Positions 1-8,790 are shown, numbered from the stretch's first letter. The stretch is 40,075 nucleotides of DNA from an uncultured Alphaproteobacteria bacterium (GCA_903821695.1 CAIJLX010000038.1:1-40075); one strand, 5' to 3'. Program-made: numbers and translations. The notes: generated from the letters alone by a model not told the origin.

Positions 1-594
1 CCCGTGGTTTGTTACTTGGTCTGTAACTGTAATTAGATACTTATTGTCGATACTGATGGTGCGTTCAAATTTTAGTCCACGATCATTAAACCACGTCAAA
101 ACAATAGGATGATCTGGTGTAAGTTTATTATTTTCACCTTGAATCTGCCAATTGGTTGTTTCGTTAGGTAGTGCTCCAACATTTGAGTTATCAGCAGTTT
201 TCCATCCGCTAGATACACTGTAACTGTGATCCGAATCTCCATTTTCTAGAAGGCGAATCTTAGGGCTGTTTGGATCAGTATTTTCTGTGTATTTAGTTAA
301 TAGTATATCGTCAATGACTGCTCCTGCTTGGCGAATACTACCGATTACTGATTCGTTTTCAATATTTATGCGAGCTGATTTTTCAACGGTTTTTTGCTCT
401 GGTGTGCTATTTGTTTCAATCTTTTGTGGCTCTGGATTGGTTATTGTTGCTGGAGTTTGAGCTTGCAATGCTTGTTCTTGCATTTTCTGCTGCATTAATT
501 TTTCTTGTCTTGGTTTTTCGTAAAACTGAGAGAAGCCTACTAAAATAGCAATGGATAAACCAAATGCAATAAATAGATTACGATTTTCATTCAT
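1..594 (-). CDS. yidC: Membrane protein insertase YidC, N-terminal part (runs off the window)
   Basis: YidC inserts proteins into the inner membrane, alone or with SecYEG. Only the first 198 codons are present; the gene continues beyond position 1. The protein opens with MNENRNLFIAFGLSIAILVG, a short positive-tolerant start and the first membrane helix (about residues 6-23). A Gln/Lys/Pro-rich linker (about 27-70) follows, then the start of the periplasmic beta-rich domain found in Gram-negative YidC (TWFNDRGLKFERTISIDN region). The ATG at 594 overlaps the yidD stop in ATGA, so the two are translationally coupled. It is the last visible gene of the rpmH-rnpA-yidD-yidC operon. The catalytic five-helix core lies outside the window, so the call rests on the N-terminus and gene order. 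Confidence 0.9.
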   Translation of the reverse strand, partial: MNENRNLFIAFGLSIAILVGFSQFYEKPRQEKLMQQKMQEQALQAQTPATITNPEPQKIETNSTPEQKTVEKSARINIENESVIGSIRQAGAVIDDILLTKYTENTDPNSPKIRLLENGDSDHSYSVSSGWKTADNSNVGALPNETTNWQIQGENNKLTPDHPIVLTWFNDRGLKFERTISIDNKYLITVTDQVTNHG

Positions 595-884
595 GCGTTT
601 TGTACTCTTTTTAATTTTTGTGAAGAAGTTATGTTTGCTGAATTTTTTGTTGGTAGATCGGAATTTAGAGCTGGTATTGGATCGTAAGGGTTTTCTGATT
701 TATTAAAAGGTTGGCATTTACACAATCGTTTTAATGTCATCCATAGGCCTTTTGTCAAACCATGACACTCTATTGCTGAAATTGCATAACGACTACAAGT
801 CGGCGTAAATCTACAGCTTGGTGGTAAAAAAGGTGAAACCAACCAACGGTATAAGTATATAAAACTAATGACGAGTCGCTTCAT
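591..884 (-). CDS. yidD: Membrane protein insertion efficiency factor YidD
   Basis: YidD is a small membrane-associated protein that helps YidC-dependent insertion. The 97-residue product has the family core: an amphipathic N-terminus (MKRLVISFIYLYRWLVSP), then PSCRFTPTCSRYAISAIECHG with the conserved cysteines, then a lysine- and cysteine-containing segment (KRLCKCQPFN) and the NPYDPIP motif. The last 20 or so residues (NSDLPTKNSANITSSQK...) are a polar tail with no family match that I know. It overlaps the rnpA 3' end by 20 bases and the yidC start by 4, the usual tight packing of this operon. Confidence 0.93.
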   Translation of the reverse strand: MKRLVISFIYLYRWLVSPFLPPSCRFTPTCSRYAISAIECHGLTKGLWMTLKRLCKCQPFNKSENPYDPIPALNSDLPTKNSANITSSQKLKRVQNA

Positions 885-1227
885 GGTGCCAATCTTGGTT
901 ATTTGTTAGTTGTGCCAACAATTCGGTCCATTGAGACCTCAGCTTATTAAAGTCTAGGTTAAAAACCTTAGTTCTAGCAATTAAGACTATGTCAAAAACC
1001 AAAGGTGCTGAATTTTCCTTGTTCCACAACCTAATTGTTTCGCGTAACCTACGCTTTGCGCGGTGCCGTTGTACCGAGCCACCTAACTTTTTAGTAACTG
1101 TTATGCCAATCATTCCCAGTCTGTTTTCAACAGGTAAAGCTTGCGCAATAAAACCTTCAAAAAAAAACCGCTTTCCGGTACGACTTAAGCGCACATAATC
1201 TTTGCGCGCTTTCATAAAATCGTGCAC
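865..1227 (-). CDS. rnpA: Ribonuclease P protein component
   Basis: RnpA is the protein subunit of RNase P, which with the M1 RNA removes 5' leaders from tRNA precursors. Family features are the N-terminal LSRTGKRFFFEGFIAQ strand, the GMIGITVTKKLGGSVQRHRAKRRLRETIRLW region holding the basic RNR helix, and the FDIVLIARTKV strand. The usual RNR reads QRHR here, so the Asn is replaced by His. The longest frame starts with GTG at 1227, one base after the rpmH stop; an ATG at 1215 (MKARKDYVRLSR) fits the family start better. The protein is 120 or 116 residues, normal for the family. Confidence 0.93.
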   Translation of the reverse strand: MHDFMKARKDYVRLSRTGKRFFFEGFIAQALPVENRLGMIGITVTKKLGGSVQRHRAKRRLRETIRLWNKENSAPLVFDIVLIARTKVFNLDFNKLRSQWTELLAQLTNNQDWHHEATRH

Positions 1228-1362
1228 CTAAGCTGATAATTTTGCTCTTCCATTGGCGCGTCTCGAAGAAATAATTCTTCTTCCGTTTTTCGTTGCCATA
1301 CGTGCACGAAAGCCGTGACGACGTTTACGAACTATGTTGCTTGGTTGAAAAGTGCGTTTCAT
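1228..1362 (-). CDS. rpmH: 50S ribosomal protein L34
   Basis: The 44-residue protein begins [20 protein letters not shown] and ends GRAKLSA, an unmistakable bL34. It is a very basic protein of the large ribosomal subunit that binds 23S rRNA. It is the first gene of the minus-strand operon rpmH-rnpA-yidD-yidC. A strong ribosome binding site, GGAGG, lies 8 bases before the ATG on the minus strand (plus positions about 1370-1375). Confidence 0.96.
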   Translation of the reverse strand: MKRTFQPSNIVRKRRHGFRARMATKNGRRIISSRRANGRAKLSA

Positions 1363-1551
1363 TATATTTCCTCCATTGAACGTCCCAGCACTATAGCCAA
1401 AATAACATCAAAAGGGAAGAATATAGTTTTTAATTTGGCTGTGGTATGATCCATGGGGTTTGTAAGCTCTTGATTATACTAGGTATTTGGGGTTTTTTGT
1501 GGGTAATTACAATAGACTATTTAAATTGTTTTGTGGGGGGGGTAAAGAGCT
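1363..1551. other. Divergent intergenic region between rpmH and the MazG-like gene
   Basis: This region must hold the promoters for the leftward ribosomal-protein operon and the rightward MazG-like gene. On the minus strand a weak match TTCCCT, 17 bases, TATAGT lies upstream of rpmH; I do not consider it proven. On the plus strand a run of eight G residues (1535-1542) sits 9 bases before the MazG-like ATG, where the ribosome binding site should be, so it may serve as the purine-rich pairing site. Confidence 0.4.
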
Positions 1552-1929
1552 ATGGATGTTTTTGAAAAATTCTTAAAAGATCATATTGCCGCAAAAAATA
1601 TGGGATTTTATTGGACAGATCCTTTGCAAATTATTGAACAAATCAATTTAGAAATTAATGAAGTTAAGGCAGAACTTAACATGGGTAACAGAGAGGCTTT
1701 GCAAAATGAGCTTGGCGATATGTTGCACGCATGCTTGAACTTGATTGATTATTGTGAATTTGATGTGCGTCAGACTATGGAAAAAGCGGTGGCAAAAATT
1801 GGCAAACGTTTTGAGATGTTGCGAGAAATCATAATGGAGGAGGGGGTTGTTGATTTTGAAAAACAACCTCGTGCTATTAAAATGCAGTATTGGGAAAAAG
1901 TGAAGCAACGATTGCTTGATGCTGGTTGA
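1552..1929 (+). CDS. MazG-like nucleotide pyrophosphohydrolase
   Basis: The 125-residue protein carries the MazG-superfamily metal-binding pattern: E34, E37 and E41 in LEINEVKAELN, then E53 and D56 in NELGDMLHACLNLIDY. This is the EExxE...ExxD arrangement of all-alpha NTP pyrophosphohydrolases, which cleave nucleoside triphosphates to monophosphate and pyrophosphate (house-cleaning of non-canonical nucleotides). It has one MazG domain only, about half the length of E. coli MazG, so the substrate cannot be read from sequence. The first Glu pair is not a strict EE. It stands upstream of psd with a gap of 61 bases and shows no functional link to it. The family call is good, the substrate unknown. 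Confidence 0.75.
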   Translation: MDVFEKFLKDHIAAKNMGFYWTDPLQIIEQINLEINEVKAELNMGNREALQNELGDMLHACLNLIDYCEFDVRQTMEKAVAKIGKRFEMLREIIMEEGVVDFEKQPRAIKMQYWEKVKQRLLDAG

Positions 1930-1990
1930 TATGTTTTTCGATATTGCAAATTACATTTTTCTTGAATATTGCTAATAATCAAGGCAGTGT

Positions 1991-2707
1991 ATGGTATGGA
2001 AAAATTTAAAAAAGAATATAGTCATGCCTAATATCTTTCAAATTATTCACAGCGATGGTTGGAAATTCATAGCTATTTTTGCCGCGGTAGCTTTTCTTAT
2101 GGCAATGGTTAACCCAAATCTTGGTTGGATTGGTGCTTTGCTTACCGCTTGGTGTATGTACTTTTTTAGAAACCCTGCGCGCACCGTGCCTATGCGAGAG
2201 GGTTTGGTTGTAAGTCCTGCTGATGGTATTGTTTGTCAAATAACTTCTGTGGTGCCATCTGCTGATTTAGAGTTGGGAAGCGAACTACTTACCAGAGTTA
2301 GTATATTCCTAAATGTTTTTGATGTGCACGTTAACCGTGTGCCAATTGCAGGAACTGTGCATAAAGTGATTTACCATGAAGGGCAGTTTTTAAATGCCTC
2401 ATTTGATAAAGCTAGTGAAAAGAATGAACGTAACACAGTTGTTGTTGATACTGTTGATGGGCATAGAATTGCTTTTGTGCAAATAGCAGGGTTAATTGCT
2501 AGGCGTATTCGCTGTGATCTTGCTCCATTAGAATCTGTAGAAACAGGTCAAGTTTTTGGTTTGATTCGTTTTGGTAGCCGTATGGATGTTTATTTGCCAG
2601 AAGGTATGGATCCTTTGGTTATAGAGGGACAAAGAATGGTGTCTGGAGAAACTGTTTTGCTTGATATGAATAATTCAGAGCCAGCTCGTCGAGGAATCAA
2701 GCGCTAA
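1991..2707 (+). CDS. psd: Phosphatidylserine decarboxylase proenzyme (short alphaproteobacterial type)
   Basis: Psd decarboxylates phosphatidylserine to phosphatidylethanolamine at the inner membrane. The product is 238 residues, of the short class found in alphaproteobacteria. An N-terminal hydrophobic pair (about residues 25-60) is followed by FFRNPARTVP, VSPADGIV, IFLNVFDVHVNRVP and the self-cleavage site FGLIRFGSRMD. Ser196 of the Gly-Ser pair would become the pyruvoyl group. A second in-frame ATG (MPNIFQIIHSDGWK) could be the true start. The stop overlaps the pssA start by one base (TAATG), so both steps of the pathway are coupled. Confidence 0.95.
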   Translation: MVWKNLKKNIVMPNIFQIIHSDGWKFIAIFAAVAFLMAMVNPNLGWIGALLTAWCMYFFRNPARTVPMREGLVVSPADGIVCQITSVVPSADLELGSELLTRVSIFLNVFDVHVNRVPIAGTVHKVIYHEGQFLNASFDKASEKNERNTVVVDTVDGHRIAFVQIAGLIARRIRCDLAPLESVETGQVFGLIRFGSRMDVYLPEGMDPLVIEGQRMVSGETVLLDMNNSEPARRGIKR

Positions 2708-3558
2708 TGCCTCTTAAAAATAAAGATCAACCTTTACGGAAGAAAATTGCCTTGAAAAAAGGGGCAATAAGGGGGAGTCTTCAAAAAAAAATAGCCGGGC
2801 GTCGTATTAAAGTTGAGCCCTTTGCTGCTCTTTTGCCCCATATTATAACCGTTACAGCCTTGTGTTCTGGTTTGACCGGTATCCGTCAAGCTTTACTGGA
2901 AAACTGGGAGGGGGCGGTTTTTGCTATTTTGTTAGCGGCTTTCCTAGATGGTGTGGATGGGCGTTTGGCTCGTTTGCTAGGTACGTCTAGCCATTTTGGT
3001 GCGGAGCTAGATTCTTTTGCCGATTTAATTAATTTTGGGGTGGTGCCTGCGCTTGTAATGTATTTCTATGCTTTGCAAAGCTTGGGTAACCCTGGTTGGG
3101 CAGTGGTGCTATTTTTTAGCACCTGCATGGTTCTGCGTTTAGCGCGATTTAATGTTATGGCTTTTGATGAAAGTAAATTTCCCTTGTGGGGTAAAAATTT
3201 TTCGGTAGGCGCGCCTGCTCCAGCTGCTGCTTTATTGTGTCTTAGTCCTTTGATTTTTGAATTGGCATTTCCCGGGGTTAATTTCAACAGTGTAGTTGTT
3301 GCGTTTATTATGATTTGTGTTGGTGGATTAATGGTAAGTAGATTGCCGACCTTATCTTTTAAAAAGCTACCATTGAATCAACAACATACAATCCCTGTGG
3401 TTCTTGCTGTGGTTACTTTTTTTGGTTGCCTTTATAGTGCTCCGTGGCAAACTTTGGCTTTAGTAATTTTTTGCTACGTTACAAGTATGCCATTGGTTTT
3501 TTGGCAGTGCCGACTTTTTGTTAAGAAACATCACTCAGAATCTAAGAATCAATCCTAA
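2707..3558 (+). CDS. pssA: CDP-diacylglycerol-serine O-phosphatidyltransferase
   Basis: PssA joins serine to CDP-diacylglycerol, giving the phosphatidylserine that Psd then decarboxylates. The CDP-alcohol phosphatidyltransferase signature DGxxAR-x8-GxxxDxxxD is complete: D84, G85, R89, G98, D102 and D106, all the metal- and substrate-binding residues. About seven hydrophobic segments follow. The first 40 residues are very rich in Lys and Arg, a longer basic N-terminus than usual, probably cytoplasmic and membrane-surface binding. It lies immediately downstream of psd, the normal pair in alphaproteobacteria. The 283-residue length is ordinary. Confidence 0.94.
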   Translation: MPLKNKDQPLRKKIALKKGAIRGSLQKKIAGRRIKVEPFAALLPHIITVTALCSGLTGIRQALLENWEGAVFAILLAAFLDGVDGRLARLLGTSSHFGAELDSFADLINFGVVPALVMYFYALQSLGNPGWAVVLFFSTCMVLRLARFNVMAFDESKFPLWGKNFSVGAPAPAAALLCLSPLIFELAFPGVNFNSVVVAFIMICVGGLMVSRLPTLSFKKLPLNQQHTIPVVLAVVTFFGCLYSAPWQTLALVIFCYVTSMPLVFWQCRLFVKKHHSESKNQS

Positions 3559-3636
3559 TTTTCTCTAAGATTTCTCCTAGTTTTTAATGGGGATTTTCAA
3601 AATACGAAAATAATTTAATTTTTTCCCATAAACATG

Positions 3637-3665
3637 TTGACGACAAAAGTATTTGTGATTATATT
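3637..3665 (+). promoter_or_regulatory. Strong sigma70-type promoter for the 16S rRNA gene
   Basis: TTGACG (3637-3642), a 17-base spacer and TATATT (3660-3665) form a near-consensus promoter about 180 bases before the 16S gene. The leader up to 3844 includes a possible boxA-like antitermination sequence (TGCTTTTTATTTT near 3783) and complementary segments CGGTTCT (near 3777) and AGAACCG (near 3821) that could form a processing stem. No other gene is seen between pssA and the 16S gene. Confidence 0.7.
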
Positions 3666-3844
3666 CAAGAACATAGCGCGGAAGAGCGCGGCACTGGGGA
3701 GACTTGGTGGTAATTGAAAAGTCAAGAAGAGATTGTGAAAGGTAAGAGAGTCGGTGGAACGAATAATGGGTTCTCCGGTTCTTGCTTTTTATTTTATAGA
3801 ATAGTCAAGAGCTTTGTGAGAACCGACAATATGTTTTATTAAAA

Positions 3845-5341
<1,497 letters not shown>

Positions 5342-5351
5342 CTAAGGATTT

Positions 5352-5394
5352 GTTAGGGTATGAGGAGTTAGCTTGCTAACTTCGGCCTCCTAAC
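5352..5394 (+). other. Hairpin just after the 16S gene
   Basis: AGTTAG-CTTG-CTAACT (5366-5381) forms a six-pair stem with a four-base loop, extended by GAGG/CCTC and an outer GTTAGG/CCTAAC. There is no T-run directly after it, so it fits an rRNA 3' processing or factor-dependent stop structure better than a classic intrinsic terminator. Confidence 0.4.
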
Positions 5395-5417
5395 GCCTTA
5401 TCACGGCACGCCACCGT

Positions 5418-5445
5418 CTCCCTTTATTTCTTCTTTTGATTCACG
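5418..5445 (+). repeat. Imperfect direct repeat, left copy
   Basis: CTCCCTTTATTTCTTC... ending in GATTCACG. It matches the copy at 5958-5984 in all but a few indel positions, and the two copies bracket the unknown gene 5459-5947. The core CTCCCTTTA recurs at 6001-6009. Confidence 0.55.
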
Positions 5446-5458
5446 GTAAAATAATCTT

Positions 5459-5947
5459 ATGAGCTATCTTCTTCAGTTATTACGCTGGTTATTCCCTAAG
5501 ACGTACATACGTATAAATGTTGCTAATTTAAAACGTAAGCATAGAAAAAGCCTCAAGGCAGCAAAGACTTCACAAGAACGTCAAGATGTAGAAGGTTTTT
5601 TCTATCATGAATTTTTGGAATGGGACGAGTGGATGTCTTCTATTGAAGACGCAGAACTAGTTGAAAAAGCAAAGAAGAGGGACATTTCTCTGGATGATTT
5701 TTCTTTGCCGCCCTATGATAAAGACGACTTGTACGCTATAAAAAATAGTCATTACTATTACGGCGCATTTGGTTCTCGCTTACTGGATCCTAACACTCGC
5801 AAGGCAGTTTCAAAAGCAATTAGAGATCGGGCACCATCTTATCGGAAAGAGCGTCGAGAAGACAAAAAGCTGGTTGTTAATGTGATTGTATCTTTGGCGT
5901 CCTTGATAGGTACAATTACTGGCCTTGTTGCGGTTATAACACATTGA
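5459..5947 (+). CDS. Uncharacterised protein with C-terminal membrane anchor
   Basis: I do not recognise this 162-residue protein. The first 30 residues are basic and hydrophobic (MSYLLQLLRWLFPKTYIRIN), the middle is highly charged with a Lys/Arg/Glu-rich helix, and a Tyr-rich patch (NSHYYYGAFG) lies near residue 98. The end (about 140-160, VVNVIVSLASLIGTITGLVAVIT) is one transmembrane helix. It would sit in the membrane by its tail with most of the chain in the cytoplasm. It stands alone between the 16S gene and a toxin-antitoxin pair, bracketed by an imperfect 28-base direct repeat. A TAAAAT hexamer 7 bases before the ATG may be its -10 box, implying little or no leader. Confidence 0.65.
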   Translation: MSYLLQLLRWLFPKTYIRINVANLKRKHRKSLKAAKTSQERQDVEGFFYHEFLEWDEWMSSIEDAELVEKAKKRDISLDDFSLPPYDKDDLYAIKNSHYYYGAFGSRLLDPNTRKAVSKAIRDRAPSYRKERREDKKLVVNVIVSLASLIGTITGLVAVITH

Positions 5948-5957
5948 GTGGCGCTAC

Positions 5958-5984
5958 CTCCCTTTATTCTTCTTTGATTTCACG
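5958..5984 (+). repeat. Imperfect direct repeat, right copy
   Basis: Partner of 5418-5445 (CTCCCTTTATTCTTC... ending in GATTTCACG). A related string, TTATTTCCCCAATTCTCC, follows at 5988 and reappears in variant form (TTATTTCCCCATTGTCTC) at 6701 after the antitoxin gene. Confidence 0.5.
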
Positions 5985-6005
5985 ATTTATTTCCCCAATT
6001 CTCCC

Positions 6006-6034
6006 TTTACAAATTATACCCTGCATGGTATAAA
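6006..6034 (+). promoter_or_regulatory. Promoter with overlapping operator of the toxin-antitoxin pair
   Basis: TTTACA (6006-6011), a 17-base spacer and TATAAA (6029-6034) form a good promoter. A perfect inverted repeat TTATACC-CTGCAT-GGTATAA (6014-6033) fills the spacer and most of the -10 box. That is where an HTH antitoxin would bind to repress its own operon. Transcription would begin near 6041, at the ATG itself (6040), so the toxin message is probably leaderless or nearly so. Confidence 0.65.
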
Positions 6035-6039
6035 CCATC

Positions 6040-6381
6040 ATGTTTAAGAAGTTAGTCTGGCACCGTAGTTCGCTGGAGGATTTGAAAGGATTTCCGCGAA
6101 AAGTACAGCGTCAGGTTGGGTTTGCGCTGCATGAGGCGCAATGTGGGGATAAGCATCCGGATGCGAAACCGCTTAAAGGGTTTGGCGGAGTGATGGAGGT
6201 GGCGGGCCGGTTTGATACGAATACGTATCGGGCGGTGTATTACACCAAGATCGCAGATCGGATTGTGGTGCTGCATTGTTTCCAGAAGAAATCGAAACAC
6301 GGCATCGCTACGCCTAAACAGGAAATTGATTTAATACGCCAACGCCTCAAAGAGGCAGAAAAGGAAGTGAGCCATGACTAA
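6040..6381 (+). CDS. Toxin of a HigBA-like toxin-antitoxin system (Gp49/RelE superfamily)
   Basis: The 113-residue protein matches the phage-derived Gp49-like/HigB toxin family: SSLEDLKGFPRKVQRQVGFALHEAQ at the start, then GFGGVMEVAGRFDTNTYRAVYYTKIADRIVVLHCFQKKS and TPKQEIDLIRQRLKE. Such toxins are RelE-fold mRNA interferases that cut ribosome-bound messages and slow growth until bound by the antitoxin. The gene comes before the antitoxin, as is typical for higBA, and overlaps it by 8 bases. The start fits the family alignment. Expression is likely controlled by the palindromic operator in its promoter. Confidence 0.85.
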   Translation: MFKKLVWHRSSLEDLKGFPRKVQRQVGFALHEAQCGDKHPDAKPLKGFGGVMEVAGRFDTNTYRAVYYTKIADRIVVLHCFQKKSKHGIATPKQEIDLIRQRLKEAEKEVSHD

Positions 6382-6697
6382 AAAATCCAACTTTATCGCA
6401 AGCTCCGGCAACGTATTCGCAGATATAGGTTGCGAAGATGCACCCGAACTTCTCGCCAAAGCAAAACTCGCCCATGAAATCGCCAGCATCATCAAGGCAC
6501 GCGGACTTACCCAGCAAGCCGCCGCCAACCTGCTTGCCACTACTCAAGCAAAAGTCTCCGATGTCGTCCGTGGCAGGCTCGAAAAATTCACCCTAGACCG
6601 CCTCATTAAAATGCTCGTTGCTTTTGACCGCGATGTAGATATCTCTTACAAGCCCGCCTCCCATGGTCACGCTGTGGTAACTGTCCATCCGATGTAG
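6374..6697 (+). CDS. HigA-like XRE-family antitoxin
   Basis: The 107-residue protein pairs with the upstream toxin. It has an N-terminal arm (SSGNVFADIGCEDAPELLAKAKLAHEI) followed by an HTH at about residues 36-70: IIKARGLTQQAAANLLATTQAKVSDVVRGRLEKFTLDRL. This is the layout of the HTH antitoxins that accompany Gp49-like toxins. It should neutralise the toxin and repress the operon through the inverted repeat at 6014-6033. The C-terminal YKPASHGHAVVTVHPM strand is characteristic of the same family. Confidence 0.85.
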   Translation: MTKKSNFIASSGNVFADIGCEDAPELLAKAKLAHEIASIIKARGLTQQAAANLLATTQAKVSDVVRGRLEKFTLDRLIKMLVAFDRDVDISYKPASHGHAVVTVHPM

Positions 6698-6760
6698 TGA
6701 TTATTTCCCCATTGTCTCTTTATGTCACAACCTTACAATCACAAGGTTAGGTTGAGAATT

Positions 6761-7549
6761 ATGAAAATAGGTTTTTGGATTTTTGTGGTGGTGTTTTTTG
6801 CTTTCCCGGGGTGGGGGCAGGAGATTGTCGGCTTTGATGTCGGTGTCCACATGAATAAAAGCCTCGCACAGCTGGAGTCGGCGGCGGGCAATGGCGATAC
6901 AAAAGCGGCCTATGAGCTTGGCTATGCCTATGCAGGAACCAAGGAAATTCCACGGGATTTTGCAAAGGCAGTGGCCTGGACTCGCAAAGCGGCCGAGAAG
7001 GGCCATGCCGGCGCACAATATAATTTGGGTGTATTTTATTATCATGGCTATGGTGTGCCCAAAAGCCATGCAGAAGCAATCAAATGGTGGCGCAAGGCGG
7101 CCGAAAATGGCGAGCCACGGGCGCAATATAATTTGGGCTATCAATATATCGTAAATAGTGAAGATGTTTCCAAAGACGATGTCGTCGAGGCTCTCAAATG
7201 GTGGTTCAAGGCTGCTAAAAATGGTGAGCCTGGGGCGCAGTTTTATCTCGGTGTATTTTACCATGATGGCAATGGCGTGCCGAGAGATTACGACGAATCC
7301 TACAAATGGTTCTCCAAGGCTGCCGAGAAAAATGACGCCCGTGCACAAAACGGATTAGGCGCCCTCTATTTTAACGGCCAAGGCGTGCGCAAGGATTATG
7401 TCGAAGCCTATAAATGGTTCAATCTCTCGGCGGCCCAAAGCAACCCCGACGGCATCGAAAACCGCGACATGATCGAAGACTACATGACCAAAGAAGAAAT
7501 CGAACGCGGCCAATCCCGCGTCCGCGACTGGGCCCTAAAACGCCGCTAA
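6761..7549 (+). CDS. Secreted Sel1-repeat (TPR-like) protein
   Basis: From the ATG at 6761 the protein begins MKIGFWIFVVVFFAFPGWGQ, a clear signal peptide, so it is exported to the periplasm or beyond. A longer frame opens at 6722 but would bury the signal peptide. About five Sel1-like repeats of 36 residues follow, with the pattern AxxxLGxxYxxGxGVxxDxxEAxKWxxKAAExG; one (QYNLGYQYIVNSEDVSKDD...) is a longer variant. Sel1 proteins are solenoid scaffolds for protein contacts and are common among host-interaction and envelope proteins; the partner cannot be told here. The 3' end overlaps the convergent gene at 7535 by 15 bases. A TTATTTCCCC-type intergenic motif lies upstream at 6701. Confidence 0.85.
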   Translation: MKIGFWIFVVVFFAFPGWGQEIVGFDVGVHMNKSLAQLESAAGNGDTKAAYELGYAYAGTKEIPRDFAKAVAWTRKAAEKGHAGAQYNLGVFYYHGYGVPKSHAEAIKWWRKAAENGEPRAQYNLGYQYIVNSEDVSKDDVVEALKWWFKAAKNGEPGAQFYLGVFYHDGNGVPRDYDESYKWFSKAAEKNDARAQNGLGALYFNGQGVRKDYVEAYKWFNLSAAQSNPDGIENRDMIEDYMTKEEIERGQSRVRDWALKRR

Positions 7550-8221
7550 CACAGACTGCCAATCAGCCGCCGGTTTATTATTAAGCAAAGAAGCCGTCGA
7601 AACACCAGCCTCCCGCGCAAGCCGGATCAGGCTAATATCGAGCATGGTAATCGGAATCGAGGCGAGCAATTGTTTGTCGGGATTTTGCTCGCGTGCTTGT
7701 TGCATCAGCGTGCGGATATAATCCGGCGCAGCGAGGTCGTGGAGTTGATTGATGGGCAGGGTGCGCAGGTCAGAGCTATTAAGCAAATCATCTTCCGGAT
7801 TCTTATTTACAGTGCGCCAGCTTTTTAAACCGAGCTTGGAAAATACAGCTTCGCTAGCTGAGAGAGATTCAATAGCGCCACCTGATTCATCGCCCTGTTT
7901 GGCCCGATAATGCATGACGCAATCTGGTAGGCGATCTTTGAGCAATGCGACGACGGAGGCGCACCAGCGTTCGAGGTTGCCGATATCTTCTAGTGGAATA
8001 ATCTCTGGGTTTTTGAGGAAGGGTAGGGCGACTTGTATCTGCTCTTTTTGTTGCTCAAAGTTGAGCGGGTTACGTAGCGGATCGAAAAACTTGCTGCCGG
8101 CTTTGTTGACGGAGCCGACAATGATGATCGGCGTCAGGTCTGCATCCATAATCTCCCGAATACACTCCACATGAATGCGGTGCATGGGCTGGCGGCGGCC
8201 GATTGAGACTGCGTATTTCAT
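7535..8221 (-). CDS. Nucleotidyltransferase, NMN adenylyltransferase (NadM)-like
   Basis: The start [25 protein letters not shown] has the GRxQPxHxxHxxxI motif of the HxGH nucleotidyltransferases, closest to the NadM-type NMN adenylyltransferase domain, which makes NAD+ from NMN and ATP. The second His motif reads HRIH rather than HxGH. IIIVGSVNKAG and DPLRNPLNFEQQKEQI match the domain's SxxxAxxxxNPFTxxER region only loosely, and no clear C-terminal ISTTxxR motif is seen. The last 70 residues are a helical extension of unknown role. The start shares one base with the stop of the upstream nitroreductase (TGATG), so they form a two-gene operon. The exact substrate is uncertain. Confidence 0.6.
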   Translation of the reverse strand: MKYAVSIGRRQPMHRIHVECIREIMDADLTPIIIVGSVNKAGSKFFDPLRNPLNFEQQKEQIQVALPFLKNPEIIPLEDIGNLERWCASVVALLKDRLPDCVMHYRAKQGDESGGAIESLSASEAVFSKLGLKSWRTVNKNPEDDLLNSSDLRTLPINQLHDLAAPDYIRTLMQQAREQNPDKQLLASIPITMLDISLIRLAREAGVSTASLLNNKPAADWQSVLAAF

Positions 8222-8790
8222 CAGACGATTTTACACACTTCCGCAAAATCCAAACGTGGATTACGTGGATGAAGCTTTTCCTTCACGCCATAACCAAGGC
8301 TGCAGATGAAGTTAGATTTATAGGTCGTGCCTGCAAAAAATTCAGCGTCAACTTTGGCATTTTTAAACCCACTCATTGGCCCGCAATCAAGCCCCAAGCC
8401 ACGAGCAGCCAGCATAAAATAAGCTGCCTGTAATGAGCCATTGCGCAGGGCAATCACCTGCAGTGCCGCCTCCGGCAGATCCTTAAACCAAGCCTTTGCA
8501 TCCACATGGGGGAATAATTTGGGCAAGTTTTCATAAAAAGCCATGTCATAGGCGAACAGAGCAGTAACGGGTGCTGCCATTGTTTTTTCGACATTTCCGG
8601 CATCCAGGCAGGGTTTTAGGCGCGCTTTGGCCTCTGGAGTTTTAACAAATACGATGCGTAAAGGGCACATATTGGCCGAGGTAGGGCCCATTTTAGCCAG
8701 GTCATAGGCCTTGATTAACAGGGCATCATCGACCGGTTTATCCTGCCAATAGCTATGGGTGCGGGCTTCGGTGAAGAGCTTATCAGGCAT
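8221..8790 (-). CDS. Nitroreductase-family protein, RutE/HadB type
   Basis: The 189-residue protein closely follows the RutE/HadB subgroup of FMN-dependent nitroreductases: [90 protein letters not shown] (here LRNGSLQ...) and NAKVDAEFF. RutE reduces malonic semialdehyde (or clears a toxic peracid) in uracil breakdown, but no other rut gene is near, so a general NADH:flavin reductase role is as likely. It heads a two-gene minus-strand operon with the NadM-like gene. Confidence 0.85.
   Translation of the reverse strand: MPDKLFTEARTHSYWQDKPVDDALLIKAYDLAKMGPTSANMCPLRIVFVKTPEAKARLKPCLDAGNVEKTMAAPVTALFAYDMAFYENLPKLFPHVDAKAWFKDLPEAALQVIALRNGSLQAAYFMLAARGLGLDCGPMSGFKNAKVDAEFFAGTTYKSNFICSLGYGVKEKLHPRNPRLDFAEVCKIV

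Noticed and set aside
5342-5458. Spacer tRNAs or the start of 23S after the 16S gene
   Set aside because: No cloverleaf and no 23S 5' end sequence could be found in the gap or the following bases.
6725-7348. A 207-codon minus-strand frame opposite the Sel1 gene
   Set aside because: It is the antisense shadow of the repeated Sel1 units; its apparent repeats mirror those of the plus-strand protein and there is no start signal.
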